Origin: Sphingomonas hankookensis
Lineage (GTDB): Bacteria > Pseudomonadota > Alphaproteobacteria > Sphingomonadales > Sphingomonadaceae
Direction of reading: 5' to 3'
DNA: 64,000 bases
Assembly (NCBI RefSeq): GCF_022664465.1
Contig: NZ_JAKREV010000003.1
Span: 1-64,000 of the forward strand
Positions 25,623-33,771 of this stretch are shown here, one piece after another (positions within the stretch are counted from its first letter, which is position 1; each line of letters starts with the position of its first letter). The notes under the pieces are model-generated. The model made no database searches. It was not told the origin of the DNA and was given only the letters and a program-made list of their open reading frames with translations. The position numbers and the translations under genes are program-made.

Positions 25623-26764
25623 GCCGCGGCGGTTTCGGTGGCGAGGCCGGCGCGAGTGAACCGCCCCGCCGCCACCCGCGCCGCGGCCGACAATGCCCGT
25701 CGCAACTCGCCATCGCGCAGCATCCGCCGCAGGATCGCGCCCAGCGCCTGCGCGGTGCAATCGTCGGCCAGCAACCCCGCGCCGCTGCCGCCGACGAACA
25801 GCTGCGCGCTCGGGTCCTCGCCGCACGCCGCGATCGGCCGGCCAAAGGTCATCGCCTCCTGATACACCAGCCCGAAACTCTCGTAGCGCGACGGTGCCAC
25901 GACGATATCCGCCGCCGCCAGCGCGGCGTGCAGCGCATCGTCCTCGACCCGGTGATGGCTGTCGATCCGCCGCAGCGCCGCCGGGGGCAGGCCGTCCAGC
26001 TCCTGCCGGTGCAGCCCGATCATCGTCAGTCGGAAATCGGGCAGCGTCCCCGCATCGGCCTCCGCCGCCAGTGCCGGCAGCGCTCCGATCAGCGCGTCGG
26101 TGCCCTTGCGCGGTTCGTTGCGCCCGACGAACAGCATCCGCAGCTCGGCGTTGCCCGGCGGATAGGGTGCCGCCCGCCCGGCATCGACGATCGCCGGCGG
26201 CAGGCTAAGCCCGATGACCGCATGGCCCGCGCCGGGCGGCCGGGTGCCGTACAGCGCAGCGACCTTCACACCATGCGCTTCGGTATTGGAAATCAACCCG
26301 GCCGACGCCCGCGCCGACAGCGCCTCCAGCGTCACCGCCGCCCACCGATCGATCCGGTCGCGCAGGCTACGTGGCTTCGCCGCGCTGGTCGCGACCGGCG
26401 TCGAGTTGCGCGTAACCAGCGGCACCGGTCCGGTCAGCGCGACCCACAGCCCCGGCGCATACCAGTTCGTCGCCTCGACCACATCGAACGGGCGTTCGGC
26501 ATGCAGCCGGCGCAGCGTGCGCGCGACCATCGCCGGCCCGCACAGATGGCCGATACCCGGCAGGCGCCGCCACCGCGCCAGCCAGCCGTCCTCGCTCGCC
26601 CCGATCACCTCGACCGCGCCGTCCATGCTGCGGTCGCTACGGTCCATCGTCACGACGCGGACGTCATGCCCCGCCTCGGCCAGCGCCTGCGCGATCTCGC
26701 ACGCCGCGCGCGACAGGCCGCTTTTCTCGGGCGGATAGGCCCAGCTGAGGATGCCGATCCTCAT
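25544..26764 (-). CDS. GT4-type glycosyltransferase
   Basis: This 406-residue cytoplasmic enzyme has the GT-B fold. The N-terminal domain shows SWAYPPEKSGLSRAACEIA and VVEATNWYAPG. The C-terminal domain starts FVGRNEPRKGTDALI and contains APSRYESFGLVYQEAMTFG, the nucleotide-sugar EX7E region. The last 20 or so residues after YVAAV are Ser/Pro/Ala-rich and unlike the family, and they are the part overlapping the opposite-strand gene. ATG 26764 overlaps the upstream gene as ATGA. Donor and acceptor are unknown. Confidence 0.85.
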   Translation of the reverse strand: MRIGILSWAYPPEKSGLSRAACEIAQALAEAGHDVRVVTMDRSDRSMDGAVEVIGASEDGWLARWRRLPGIGHLCGPAMVARTLRRLHAERPFDVVEATNWYAPGLWVALTGPVPLVTRNSTPVATSAAKPRSLRDRIDRWAAVTLEALSARASAGLISNTEAHGVKVAALYGTRPPGAGHAVIGLSLPPAIVDAGRAAPYPPGNAELRMLFVGRNEPRKGTDALIGALPALAAEADAGTLPDFRLTMIGLHRQELDGLPPAALRRIDSHHRVEDDALHAALAAADIVVAPSRYESFGLVYQEAMTFGRPIAACGEDPSAQLFVGGSGAGLLADDCTAQALGAILRRMLRDGELRRALSAAARVAAGRFTRAGLATETAAAYVAAVNGRSKAASSPGRPAPVDMAS

Positions 26765-27837
26765 GCCCGGCCCAGCAATTCGCGGTAGATCGCCACATAG
26801 TCCTCCGCCATCCGCGCCGCGGTGAAGCGCGCCTCGAACCGTTCGCGCACGCCGGCGCGGTCGATCGTGTCGATCTTCGCCAGCGCCGCCACCGCCTCTT
26901 CCTCGGTCCGGACGACGAAGCCGGTGACGCCGGGGTCGATCACCTCGCGCACGCTGCCGCGGTCCCACGCGATCACCGGCGTGCCGCACGCCATCGCCTC
27001 GATCATCACCAGCCCGAAGGGTTCGGGCCAGTCGATCGGGAACAGCAACGCCGCCGCCTCGCCCAGCAATCCCTGTTTCGCGCGATCGTCGATCTCGCCG
27101 ACATGCACCGCGTCCTCGCCCAGCAGCGGCGCGACGCGCTCGTCGAAATAACGCGGATTGCCGACATCGATCCCGCCCGCAAGCCGGATCGGCCGCCCCG
27201 CGGCGCGCGCAACACGAATCGCGACGTCGGGCCGCTTCTGGTCGGTCATCCGCCCGATAAAGGCGACGCCGCCACCCCCCGGTCCCGCCTGGAACCGATC
27301 GACGGGAATCCCGTGATGCACAACCCCCGTCCGGTTGGCGCGCGGCAGGTCCCGCCCCTGCGCCGCAGAGATCGCCGCGACCGGCAGCTCGGGAAAGCTA
27401 TGGAAGAACAGTTTTCGGTCCAACTCGTCCAGTCGCCAGTGCACCGTCGTCACGCTGTGCCCGATCCGGTCGCCCAACACCGCGGCGTGCGCGAACTCGC
27501 CATGGCAATGGACGATATCGAACTCGGCCAGATGTTTCGCCAGCAGCCCCAACTGCGCCGCCTCCAGCGCGGCGGGCACCCCCGGCGCGACCGGTCCGTG
27601 ATAGGCTTCGAGCGCCGACAGGCTGGGATGCGCCGACAGGTGGCGGGCGGTGGTCACGCTGTCGCTGGGCGCGATCAGCGTGACGTCATGGCCCATCGCC
27701 ATCAGCGCCTCGGTCAGGTCGGATACCACCCGTTCGGTGCCCCCCGTGCCGCGCGGCGGGGTCGGGTAGATGACCGGGGCGAGCTGGGCGATACGAAGCG
27801 GCGATTCCATCGCCACCGGAACAAAGCGCACGGGCAT
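26761..27837 (-). CDS. GT4-type glycosyltransferase
   Basis: The 358-residue product is a GT-B enzyme. RIAQLAPVIYPTPPRGTGGTERVV is the acceptor-side glycine loop. IVHCHGEFAHAAV, FIGRMTDQKRPDVAIRVA and PEPFGLVMIEAMACG give the sugar-nucleotide site with the EX7E motif. ATG 27837 has ACAGGAG just upstream. ATG 27810 is also possible, and the longer reading to 27906 would run into the divergent gene. It is divergent from the sucrose-phosphate-synthase-like gene with only 54 bases between, and it is coupled to the GT4 gene downstream. Confidence 0.87.
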   Translation of the reverse strand: MPVRFVPVAMESPLRIAQLAPVIYPTPPRGTGGTERVVSDLTEALMAMGHDVTLIAPSDSVTTARHLSAHPSLSALEAYHGPVAPGVPAALEAAQLGLLAKHLAEFDIVHCHGEFAHAAVLGDRIGHSVTTVHWRLDELDRKLFFHSFPELPVAAISAAQGRDLPRANRTGVVHHGIPVDRFQAGPGGGGVAFIGRMTDQKRPDVAIRVARAAGRPIRLAGGIDVGNPRYFDERVAPLLGEDAVHVGEIDDRAKQGLLGEAAALLFPIDWPEPFGLVMIEAMACGTPVIAWDRGSVREVIDPGVTGFVVRTEEEAVAALAKIDTIDRAGVRERFEARFTAARMAEDYVAIYRELLGRA

Positions 27838-27891
27838 CGGCTCCTGTCCAGGCGGCAATAAGTCCGCGTTTTTGAACGGGAAAGTTCCGTA

Positions 27892-29964
27892 ATGTTTATC
27901 CTGCACCTTGCGTTACAGGGCTGTTTGCGTGCGCGCGAGGTGGAATATGGGGTAACCGCGGACACTGGCGGGCACATCCGCTATCTGCTCGATCTGGTCG
28001 CTGCCACGGGGCGTCACGATGCGATCACTCGGACCGAGATCGTCACTCGCGCCTTTCACGGCGGGCCGCTGGGCGAGGAATATTGGCGCCCGGTCGATAT
28101 CGTCGACGCCCGCACGCGCATCGTCCGCTTGCGCTCGGCCAGCGATGCGTATCTGCCCAAGGAAGCGCTGTGGCGCGAGACCGACAGCTTTGTCGACGCG
28201 CTGGTCGCGCATATCGAGGGGCTGGACGAGCGTCCCGACCTGATCCACGCCCATTATGCCGATGCCGGCGCGGTCGCCGCGGCAATCAAGGCGCGGCTCG
28301 GCATCCCCTATCTCTTCACCGCCCACTCGCTCGGCCGGGTCAAGCAGGCGGCGTTCGGCACCGACTGTGTCGAGACCGCCGGGCTCGAACGCCGCATCGC
28401 GATCGAGGACTGTGCCATCGCCGCTGCCGACGCGATCATCGCGTCCTCGCGCGACGAGGCGGAGGTGCAATATGCCGGCTATGCCAGCTACGATCCCGGC
28501 CGCATCCGCATCATCCCGCCGGGCAGCGACCTCGGGCTGTTCGCCGGCACCTGTACCGATGCGATGGTCGACGCGCGCATCGACCGCTTCCTCGCCGATC
28601 CGTCGAAGCCGGTGATCCTTGCGCTGGCGCGCCCGGTCAGCAAGAAGAACCTCGCGGCGCTGGTCCACGCCTATGGCCGCTGCCCGGCGCTGCAGACAGC
28701 CGCGAACCTCGTCATCGTCGCGGGCACGCGCGACGATCCGCGCAGCCTCGAACCCGAACTGGCCGGCAATATGGCCGAACTGTTCGCGCTGATCGACCGC
28801 TACGACCTGTACGGATCGGTCGCCATCCCCAAGACGCATGCACCCCACGAAGTCCCCGCGATCTACGCCCATGCCCGCGCGCGGCGCGGCGTGTTCGTCA
28901 ACCCGGCGCTCAACGAACCGTTCGGGCTGACGCTGCTGGAGGCCGCCGCCTCGGGCCTGCCGCTGGTGGCGACCGACAGCGGCGGGCCGAACGACATCAT
29001 CGAAGGCTGCGGCAACGGCATCCTCGTCGATCCGCGCGACCCGATGGCGATCGGACAGGCGTTGCTGAAGATCCTGTCCGACGACGCGCTGTGGGACCGC
29101 TATTCACGGGCCGGGGCGACCGCCGCCGAATTGTACGACTGGGACGGCCATGTCGCGCGCTATGCCGAACTCGCCGCCGCGGTCATCGCCCCGCCCGCCC
29201 CGGCGGTCGACGCACCGCGCCTGCTGCTGATCTCCGACATCGACAACACGCTGCTGGGCGAGAGCGAGGCGGCGCAGGCGTTCAACCTGTGGCATGGTGA
29301 CCAGCACGACATGTGCTTCGGCATCGCCACCGGGCGCAGCCTGCACAGTGCGCTGGCGATCCTCGCGCAGAACCGCGTCGCGCCGCCTGCGGTCATGATC
29401 ACGTCGGTCGGATCGGAAATCTACCACCGCGCGCATGGCGGCATCTATGTCCGCGACGATGCCTGGACGGCGACGATCGATGCCGGCTGGGACCGTGACG
29501 CGATCGCCGCACTGCTGGCGACGCAGGGTGATCTGCGCCCGCAAAGCCCGCTCGAACAGCGCAGCCACAAGCTGAGCTATTTCACCGCGGGCGAGGCGGA
29601 TATCGCCGAGCGCGTGCGCGACCTGCTCGCCGATGCCGGGTTCGCCGCGTCGGTGATCCACAGCCATGGCCGCTATCTCGACATCCTGCCGCTCGCCGCG
29701 TCGAAGGGCACGGCGGTCGAGTATGTCCGCAAGCGCGCGGCCATGCGCCGCGATCAGGTGATCGTCGCGGGCGACAGCGGCAACGATGTCGAAATGCTGC
29801 GCGCCTGCTCGCACGCCATCATCGTCGGCAACTATTCCGACGGCTTGGCCCAGCGCCCCGACCTCGCGCACAGCTATGTGGCGCAGCGTGGCTATGCGTT
29901 CGGAATCATGGAGGGGGTTGCGCACTTCCGCAAGGTGCCCGCGGCGCAGCGTCTGTCGGCGTGA
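27892..29964 (+). CDS. sucrose-phosphate synthase-like enzyme with phosphatase domain
   Basis: The 690-residue protein fuses two domains. Residues 1 to about 435 are a GT4 glucosyltransferase with CLRAREVEYGVTADTGGHIR at the start, ARPVSKKNLAALVHAYG, and NEPFGLTLLEAAASG, the order seen in sucrose-phosphate synthases that use UDP-glucose. Residues about 444-690 are an HAD-IIB phosphatase with motif I SDIDNTLL (Asp449, Asp451) and GDSGNDVEML. In bidomain cyanobacterial and proteobacterial enzymes this makes sucrose in two steps from fructose-6-phosphate. Here the neighbours are other glycosyltransferases, so a different sugar phosphate acceptor is possible. GGGAAAG lies upstream of ATG 27892. 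Confidence 0.85.
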   Translation: MFILHLALQGCLRAREVEYGVTADTGGHIRYLLDLVAATGRHDAITRTEIVTRAFHGGPLGEEYWRPVDIVDARTRIVRLRSASDAYLPKEALWRETDSFVDALVAHIEGLDERPDLIHAHYADAGAVAAAIKARLGIPYLFTAHSLGRVKQAAFGTDCVETAGLERRIAIEDCAIAAADAIIASSRDEAEVQYAGYASYDPGRIRIIPPGSDLGLFAGTCTDAMVDARIDRFLADPSKPVILALARPVSKKNLAALVHAYGRCPALQTAANLVIVAGTRDDPRSLEPELAGNMAELFALIDRYDLYGSVAIPKTHAPHEVPAIYAHARARRGVFVNPALNEPFGLTLLEAAASGLPLVATDSGGPNDIIEGCGNGILVDPRDPMAIGQALLKILSDDALWDRYSRAGATAAELYDWDGHVARYAELAAAVIAPPAPAVDAPRLLLISDIDNTLLGESEAAQAFNLWHGDQHDMCFGIATGRSLHSALAILAQNRVAPPAVMITSVGSEIYHRAHGGIYVRDDAWTATIDAGWDRDAIAALLATQGDLRPQSPLEQRSHKLSYFTAGEADIAERVRDLLADAGFAASVIHSHGRYLDILPLAASKGTAVEYVRKRAAMRRDQVIVAGDSGNDVEMLRACSHAIIVGNYSDGLAQRPDLAHSYVAQRGYAFGIMEGVAHFRKVPAAQRLSA

Positions 29965-30794
29965 TCTCGGTCTGCACGCTGGTGCGCGGGCGGACCGCGC
30001 AGCTGGCGAATTTGCTCACCGGCCTCGCCGCGCAGACCCGCGCGCCGGACGAACTGGTCATCGCCTATATGCAGGACGCCGCGCCCGTCGGCCTGCCCGA
30101 TCCGGGCGTGCCGGTGCGCGAAGTGTTCGTGCCCGGCCACCCGATGCCGCTGGCACAGGCCCGCAATGCGGCTGCGGGAGCGGCAAAGGGCAACCGACTG
30201 ATCTTCCTCGACGTCGACTGCGTGCCCTCGCCGACGCTCGTCGAACGCTATGCGCAAGCGCTTGCGCATGCCCCCGCCGTCTATCTCGGCGAAGTCCGCT
30301 ATTGCCCGCCGGGTCCATTCAATCCGGCAAGGGCCGTCCGCCACCCCGCCAAGCCCGCGCTGGCCGACGATGAAATCCGTCCCGTCCCCAGCCATGGCGA
30401 GCTATGGGGCCTGTCGTTCGCACTGCCCCGCTCGGCATGGGATGCGGTGGGCGGCATGGACACCGGCTATGTCGGTTATGGCGCGGAGGAAACCGACTTC
30501 GCGTGGCGCCTCGAAGCCGCCGGCATACCGATGGCGTGGGTCGGCGGCGCGGTCGCCTATCACCAGCATCACACAGTCCACATCCCCCCGCTTCACCAGT
30601 TCGACGCGATCCTGCGCAACGCCACCCGCTTCCGCGCGCGCTGGGGCCGGTGGTGCATGGACTATTGGCTCGGCCAGTTCGCCGAGATGGGGCTGATCCG
30701 CTGGAATGCGGAGGCGGAAGCGATCGAACGGGTGCGGACGCCGACACCGGCGGAGATCGCCGCCAGCCGGCGTGAGGATGCCTTGTTCAGTTAG
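29961..30794 (+). CDS. GT2-type glycosyltransferase
   Basis: This 277-residue GT-A enzyme starts at GTG 29961 in a GTGA overlap with the upstream gene, so the two are coupled. It has ISVCTLVRGRTAQLANLL, PLAQARNAAAGAAKG and the metal motif FLDVDCVPSP. A C-terminal galactosyltransferase-like segment follows, WGLSFALPRSAWDAVGGMD with GYGAEETDFAWRL. It probably adds a sugar to the product of the preceding enzyme. Donor and acceptor are not readable from sequence. Confidence 0.85.
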   Translation: MISVCTLVRGRTAQLANLLTGLAAQTRAPDELVIAYMQDAAPVGLPDPGVPVREVFVPGHPMPLAQARNAAAGAAKGNRLIFLDVDCVPSPTLVERYAQALAHAPAVYLGEVRYCPPGPFNPARAVRHPAKPALADDEIRPVPSHGELWGLSFALPRSAWDAVGGMDTGYVGYGAEETDFAWRLEAAGIPMAWVGGAVAYHQHHTVHIPPLHQFDAILRNATRFRARWGRWCMDYWLGQFAEMGLIRWNAEAEAIERVRTPTPAEIAASRREDALFS

Positions 30795-30803
30795 CTACCC
30801 TTC

Positions 30804-30884
30804 GTCACCCCGGGCTTGACCCGGGGTCCCGCTTTCTTTCGGCCGTGGAAGAAGAAGCGGGACCCCGGATCAAGTCCGGGGTGA
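30804..30884. repeat. intergenic paired palindrome, 'GTCACCCCGGNCTTGA' family, copy 1
   Basis: GTCACCCCGGGCTTGACCCG and the mirrored CCCCGGATCAAGTCCGGGGT flank a variable centre containing AAGAAGAAGCGGG. Copy 2 is at 33572-33652. It may terminate the two-gene glycosyltransferase transcript. Confidence 0.8.
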
Positions 30885-30993
30885 AGGTGAGGTAGGGTTC
30901 CGCCCCTCACTCTCCACCGAATCTGCACAAGCGCTCCCTTCGCGGTCGACACCGCCCTGCCATACCCTTCGGCAGAAACCACGAAGGACCGCC

Positions 30994-31551
30994 ATGACCC
31001 GCTCGATCAACCCGCATCTGCTTGGCTGGGGCGCCGCTGCCGCGCTGCTTGGTCTGCCGTTCGTTGCCGGCGCGCCGTGGTCGCCGGCCGATTACGTCTT
31101 TGCAGCGGTAATGCTGGGGGTAGCGGGCGGCGCGATCGAGCTCGGCCATCGCGCCGCGACCGGCCTCGCCTATCGCGGCGGCACGGTCGTCGCGGTCGCC
31201 GCCGCGTTCCTGCTGGTGTGGATCAACGCCGCAGTCGGGTTCTTCGGCAGCGAGGATAACGACATCAACGCGGTCTTCGGCCTCGTCCTGCTGGTTGCGA
31301 TCGGCGGCACGTTGCTCGCACGGTTGCGCGCCGCCGGCGTCGCGAAGGCCATGGCCGCCGCCGCCGCGACGCAGCTGACGATCGGGCTGACCGGCCTCGC
31401 CGCCGGCTGGGCCGATCCCGGCGCGACAGGCATACGCCTGACCCTGCTCGGTACCGCGTTCTTCTGCGTCCTCTGGCTCGCCTCGGCCGCGCTGTTCGCC
31501 CGCGCCGCGCGTCAGTCCGCCCAGAGCCGCACCGCCAGCCCCTCGATATAA
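30994..31551 (+). CDS. inner-membrane protein of unknown function
   Basis: The 185-residue protein has about five hydrophobic segments, for example LLGWGAAAALLGLPFVAG, YVFAAVMLGVAGGAIELG, TVVAVAAAFLLVWINAAVGF and LLGTAFFCVLWLASAALFA. The short charged loop SEDNDIN lies between segments three and four. I recognise no family. GAAGGA precedes the ATG by six bases. Its last 40 bases overlap the 3' end of the convergent MurG-like gene. Confidence 0.75.
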   Translation: MTRSINPHLLGWGAAAALLGLPFVAGAPWSPADYVFAAVMLGVAGGAIELGHRAATGLAYRGGTVVAVAAAFLLVWINAAVGFFGSEDNDINAVFGLVLLVAIGGTLLARLRAAGVAKAMAAAAATQLTIGLTGLAAGWADPGATGIRLTLLGTAFFCVLWLASAALFARAARQSAQSRTASPSI

Positions 31552-32612
31552 TCCGCCGCCCGCGCCGCAGCGCCCGGATCATACAGCGCCGCCAGCGCCG
31601 CCGGGTCCAGCGCCTTCGCCGCATCCAGCAACCCGCGCCACGGCGCCAACGACCCCGGCCACTGGTGCAGCGCCACCGCCGCACCGACCTCGGCCAGCCG
31701 GTCGGCCTTGCGCGTCTGTTCGGCGAAGTACCGCCATTCGGGCGCGCAGATATAGGGGCGACCGACGCGGGCGATCTCGTGCACCGTATTGTCGCCGGCC
31801 GATGCGATCACGACGTCGGCGGCGGCAATATGGTCGGTGACTCCCTCGACCCAGCCCTTCTCGACCAGATTACCAAAATCGGTCTCATGCCCTTCGCGGT
31901 GCACCGGCCCGACCACCAGCCACAGCGCATCCGGCACCGCCCGCGCCGCCATGGTCAGCGGGGCATAGGGCGTCCCCGCCCCGCCGCCGCCGGTCAAAAC
32001 CAGCACGACTTCTTGGGTAGGATCGATCCCCAGCCGTGCCCGCGCCTCCGCCCGGCTCGGCACCGCATCGGTCGTGGTGCACAGGCCACCGGTGTAACAG
32101 GTCTTGGCCCGGCCCCAGTCGGGGAAGTCGTCCTGCTCGATCACCTCGTCGAACGGCGCCAGCAGCCCGACGCACGCCTGATACGCGCCGAGATGCCCCG
32201 GATCGGTGCGGTCGCCATGCATACGGATCTTGATCGCCGGTACGCTGGCGATGCGCGACAGCAGCGCGATCTCCGCCGACACGTCGACCACGAACAGCGC
32301 CGGCGACACGTCGTCGAGATGGTCGAGGATCGTGCGCATCGTCCGCCGCGTCGCCTCCACGCCCAGCGGCACACAGTGCAGCACTTCGGGCGTCGACTGA
32401 TCGAACAACGCCTTGGTCGGCACCGGTGCGCCGATCATGTTGGGCAGCGCCACGATCTCGACCGGGCGGTCGAACCCGTCGAACAGGTCGGGCCGCGCGC
32501 ACAGGATCGTCACCCGGCGTTCGGGCGGCAGTTCGCGCACGATCGCCATCGCCCGGTTGGCATGGCCACGTCCCTGATGATGGATGAAGAACGTGATCGG
32601 TCGCGTCGTCAT
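31512..32612 (-). CDS. MurG-like (GT28-type) glycosyltransferase
   Basis: The 366-residue protein has the GT-B layout of MurG and related enzymes. The N-terminal FFIHHQGRGHANRAMAIV is the glycine-rich acceptor loop. The C-terminal domain begins VVLVLTGGGGAGTPYAP and contains ADVVIASAGDNTVHEIARVG, equivalent to the UDP-sugar-binding region of family 28. It is not MurG itself, since it lacks the cell-wall gene context and the LPxGxR pattern is poor. The start is ATG 32612. It faces the sulfotransferase-like gene across 115 bases. Confidence 0.8.
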   Translation of the reverse strand: MTTRPITFFIHHQGRGHANRAMAIVRELPPERRVTILCARPDLFDGFDRPVEIVALPNMIGAPVPTKALFDQSTPEVLHCVPLGVEATRRTMRTILDHLDDVSPALFVVDVSAEIALLSRIASVPAIKIRMHGDRTDPGHLGAYQACVGLLAPFDEVIEQDDFPDWGRAKTCYTGGLCTTTDAVPSRAEARARLGIDPTQEVVLVLTGGGGAGTPYAPLTMAARAVPDALWLVVGPVHREGHETDFGNLVEKGWVEGVTDHIAAADVVIASAGDNTVHEIARVGRPYICAPEWRYFAEQTRKADRLAEVGAAVALHQWPGSLAPWRGLLDAAKALDPAALAALYDPGAAARAADYIEGLAVRLWAD

Positions 32613-32727
32613 GCTGCCCCCCGAAGAACCCGTCTTTTACGCTGACCGCTGCAACGCGGCGGAACCCTTGCCGGCTCCCTGCGTAGCCGCCATTCAGAAA
32701 ATTATTTCGGGATCACAATGATTTCCG

Positions 32728-33528
32728 ATGATTCGCATGGGAATAAGACGCCGAATGCCGACCTGGACCAGCCCCCGCCCCGGCCTGACCATCCTGCGGC
32801 GCGGCGACGCCCCGATCCGCGCGATCCAGGTCTATGGACAGCGTTGCTCGGGCACCAACGTCCTGATCCGGTCGATCGAGGCCAATCTCGGCCGCAATGC
32901 CTTTACGGAAAGCCATGGCTTCAAACACTGGTTCGTCCCTGAACAGGTGCTGTTCCCGCGCGACGTGATGGTGCTGGCGGTCGCACGCGATCCGGTCGAC
33001 TGGGTGCGCAGCCTGCACCGCCAGCCATGGCACGCCCATCCGGAGATCAAGGCGCTCGGCTTCTCCGACTTCATCCGCGCGCCGTGGCACAGCTATTGGG
33101 ACAGTGAATTCTGGGGCGTCGAGCACGGCCACCCGGTGCTGGGGCGGGAAATGTTGCATGAACGCTGCCCCGATACCGGCGAGCGTTTCGCCAACCCGCT
33201 GGCCAAGCGCACCGCGAAGCTGCGCCATTGGAGCGGCCTGCACGAACGCGCCCATCATGTCGCGCTGCTCAGCCACGAAGCGTTCGTCGCCGATCCCGCC
33301 GGGGTGATTGCCGCCCTGTCCACTGCGACCGGCTTGGCGATGGCCGACCCGTTCATCGCGCAGGACAGCTACAAGGGGCAGGGCAAGCGCCCCTTCACCC
33401 CCACCGCCTATGCCGACATCTCCGACGCCGACCGCGCACATATCCATGCATGGCTCGACCCGGAGGTCGAGGCGCGGTTCGGGTTCGCCATCGACCAACC
33501 GCAGGCGCAGGCGCAGGCGGCGGAATAG
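32728..33528 (+). CDS. sulfotransferase-like P-loop protein
   Basis: The 266-residue product has IQVYGQRCSGTNVLIRSIEA near residues 33-52. This resembles the PAPS-binding 5'-phosphosulfate loop of sulfotransferases (usually RSGTT), then VLAVARDPVDWVRSLHRQPW, which fits the RDPxxxxxS 3'-phosphate motif. A modifying role on the glycan made by the neighbouring glycosyltransferases is an inference. The start is uncertain because ATGs at 32728, 32737 and 32755 lack a clear ribosome site. The C-terminal PQAQAQAQAAE tail is low complexity. Confidence 0.7.
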   Translation: MIRMGIRRRMPTWTSPRPGLTILRRGDAPIRAIQVYGQRCSGTNVLIRSIEANLGRNAFTESHGFKHWFVPEQVLFPRDVMVLAVARDPVDWVRSLHRQPWHAHPEIKALGFSDFIRAPWHSYWDSEFWGVEHGHPVLGREMLHERCPDTGERFANPLAKRTAKLRHWSGLHERAHHVALLSHEAFVADPAGVIAALSTATGLAMADPFIAQDSYKGQGKRPFTPTAYADISDADRAHIHAWLDPEVEARFGFAIDQPQAQAQAAE

Positions 33529-33571
33529 GCCGCGCGGAGGGCGGAAGAGGTCTCACACCGGCCCCTCGCCC

Positions 33572-33652
33572 GTCACCCCGGACTTGATCCGGGGTCCGGC
33601 TTCTTCTCGACCGAAGTAAGTAAGCGGGACCCCGGATCAAGTCCGGGGTGAC
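33572..33652. repeat. intergenic paired palindrome, 'GTCACCCCGGNCTTGA' family, copy 2
   Basis: GTCACCCCGGACTTGATCCG and mirrored CCCGGATCAAGTCCGGGGTG flank a centre with GTAAGTAAGCGGG. A separate CTTCGCGTCTTCGCGCCTTCGCG triplication follows near 33746. The stretch 33529-33771 holds no gene. Confidence 0.8.
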
Positions 33653-33771
33653 GAGGGGCTGGCTGGGCGTGCTCCAACCAGCGGAACGCCGCAACGCAGG
33701 CGATCGATCGCCCCAGACGCACCTCCTCCGCGCGAACCACTCATCTTCGCGTCTTCGCGCCTTCGCGTGAA

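Noticed and set aside
31512..32612. Assignment as MurG of cell-wall synthesis
   Set aside because: The glycine-rich loops fit family 28, but no mur or fts genes surround it and the locus is a glycosyltransferase cluster.
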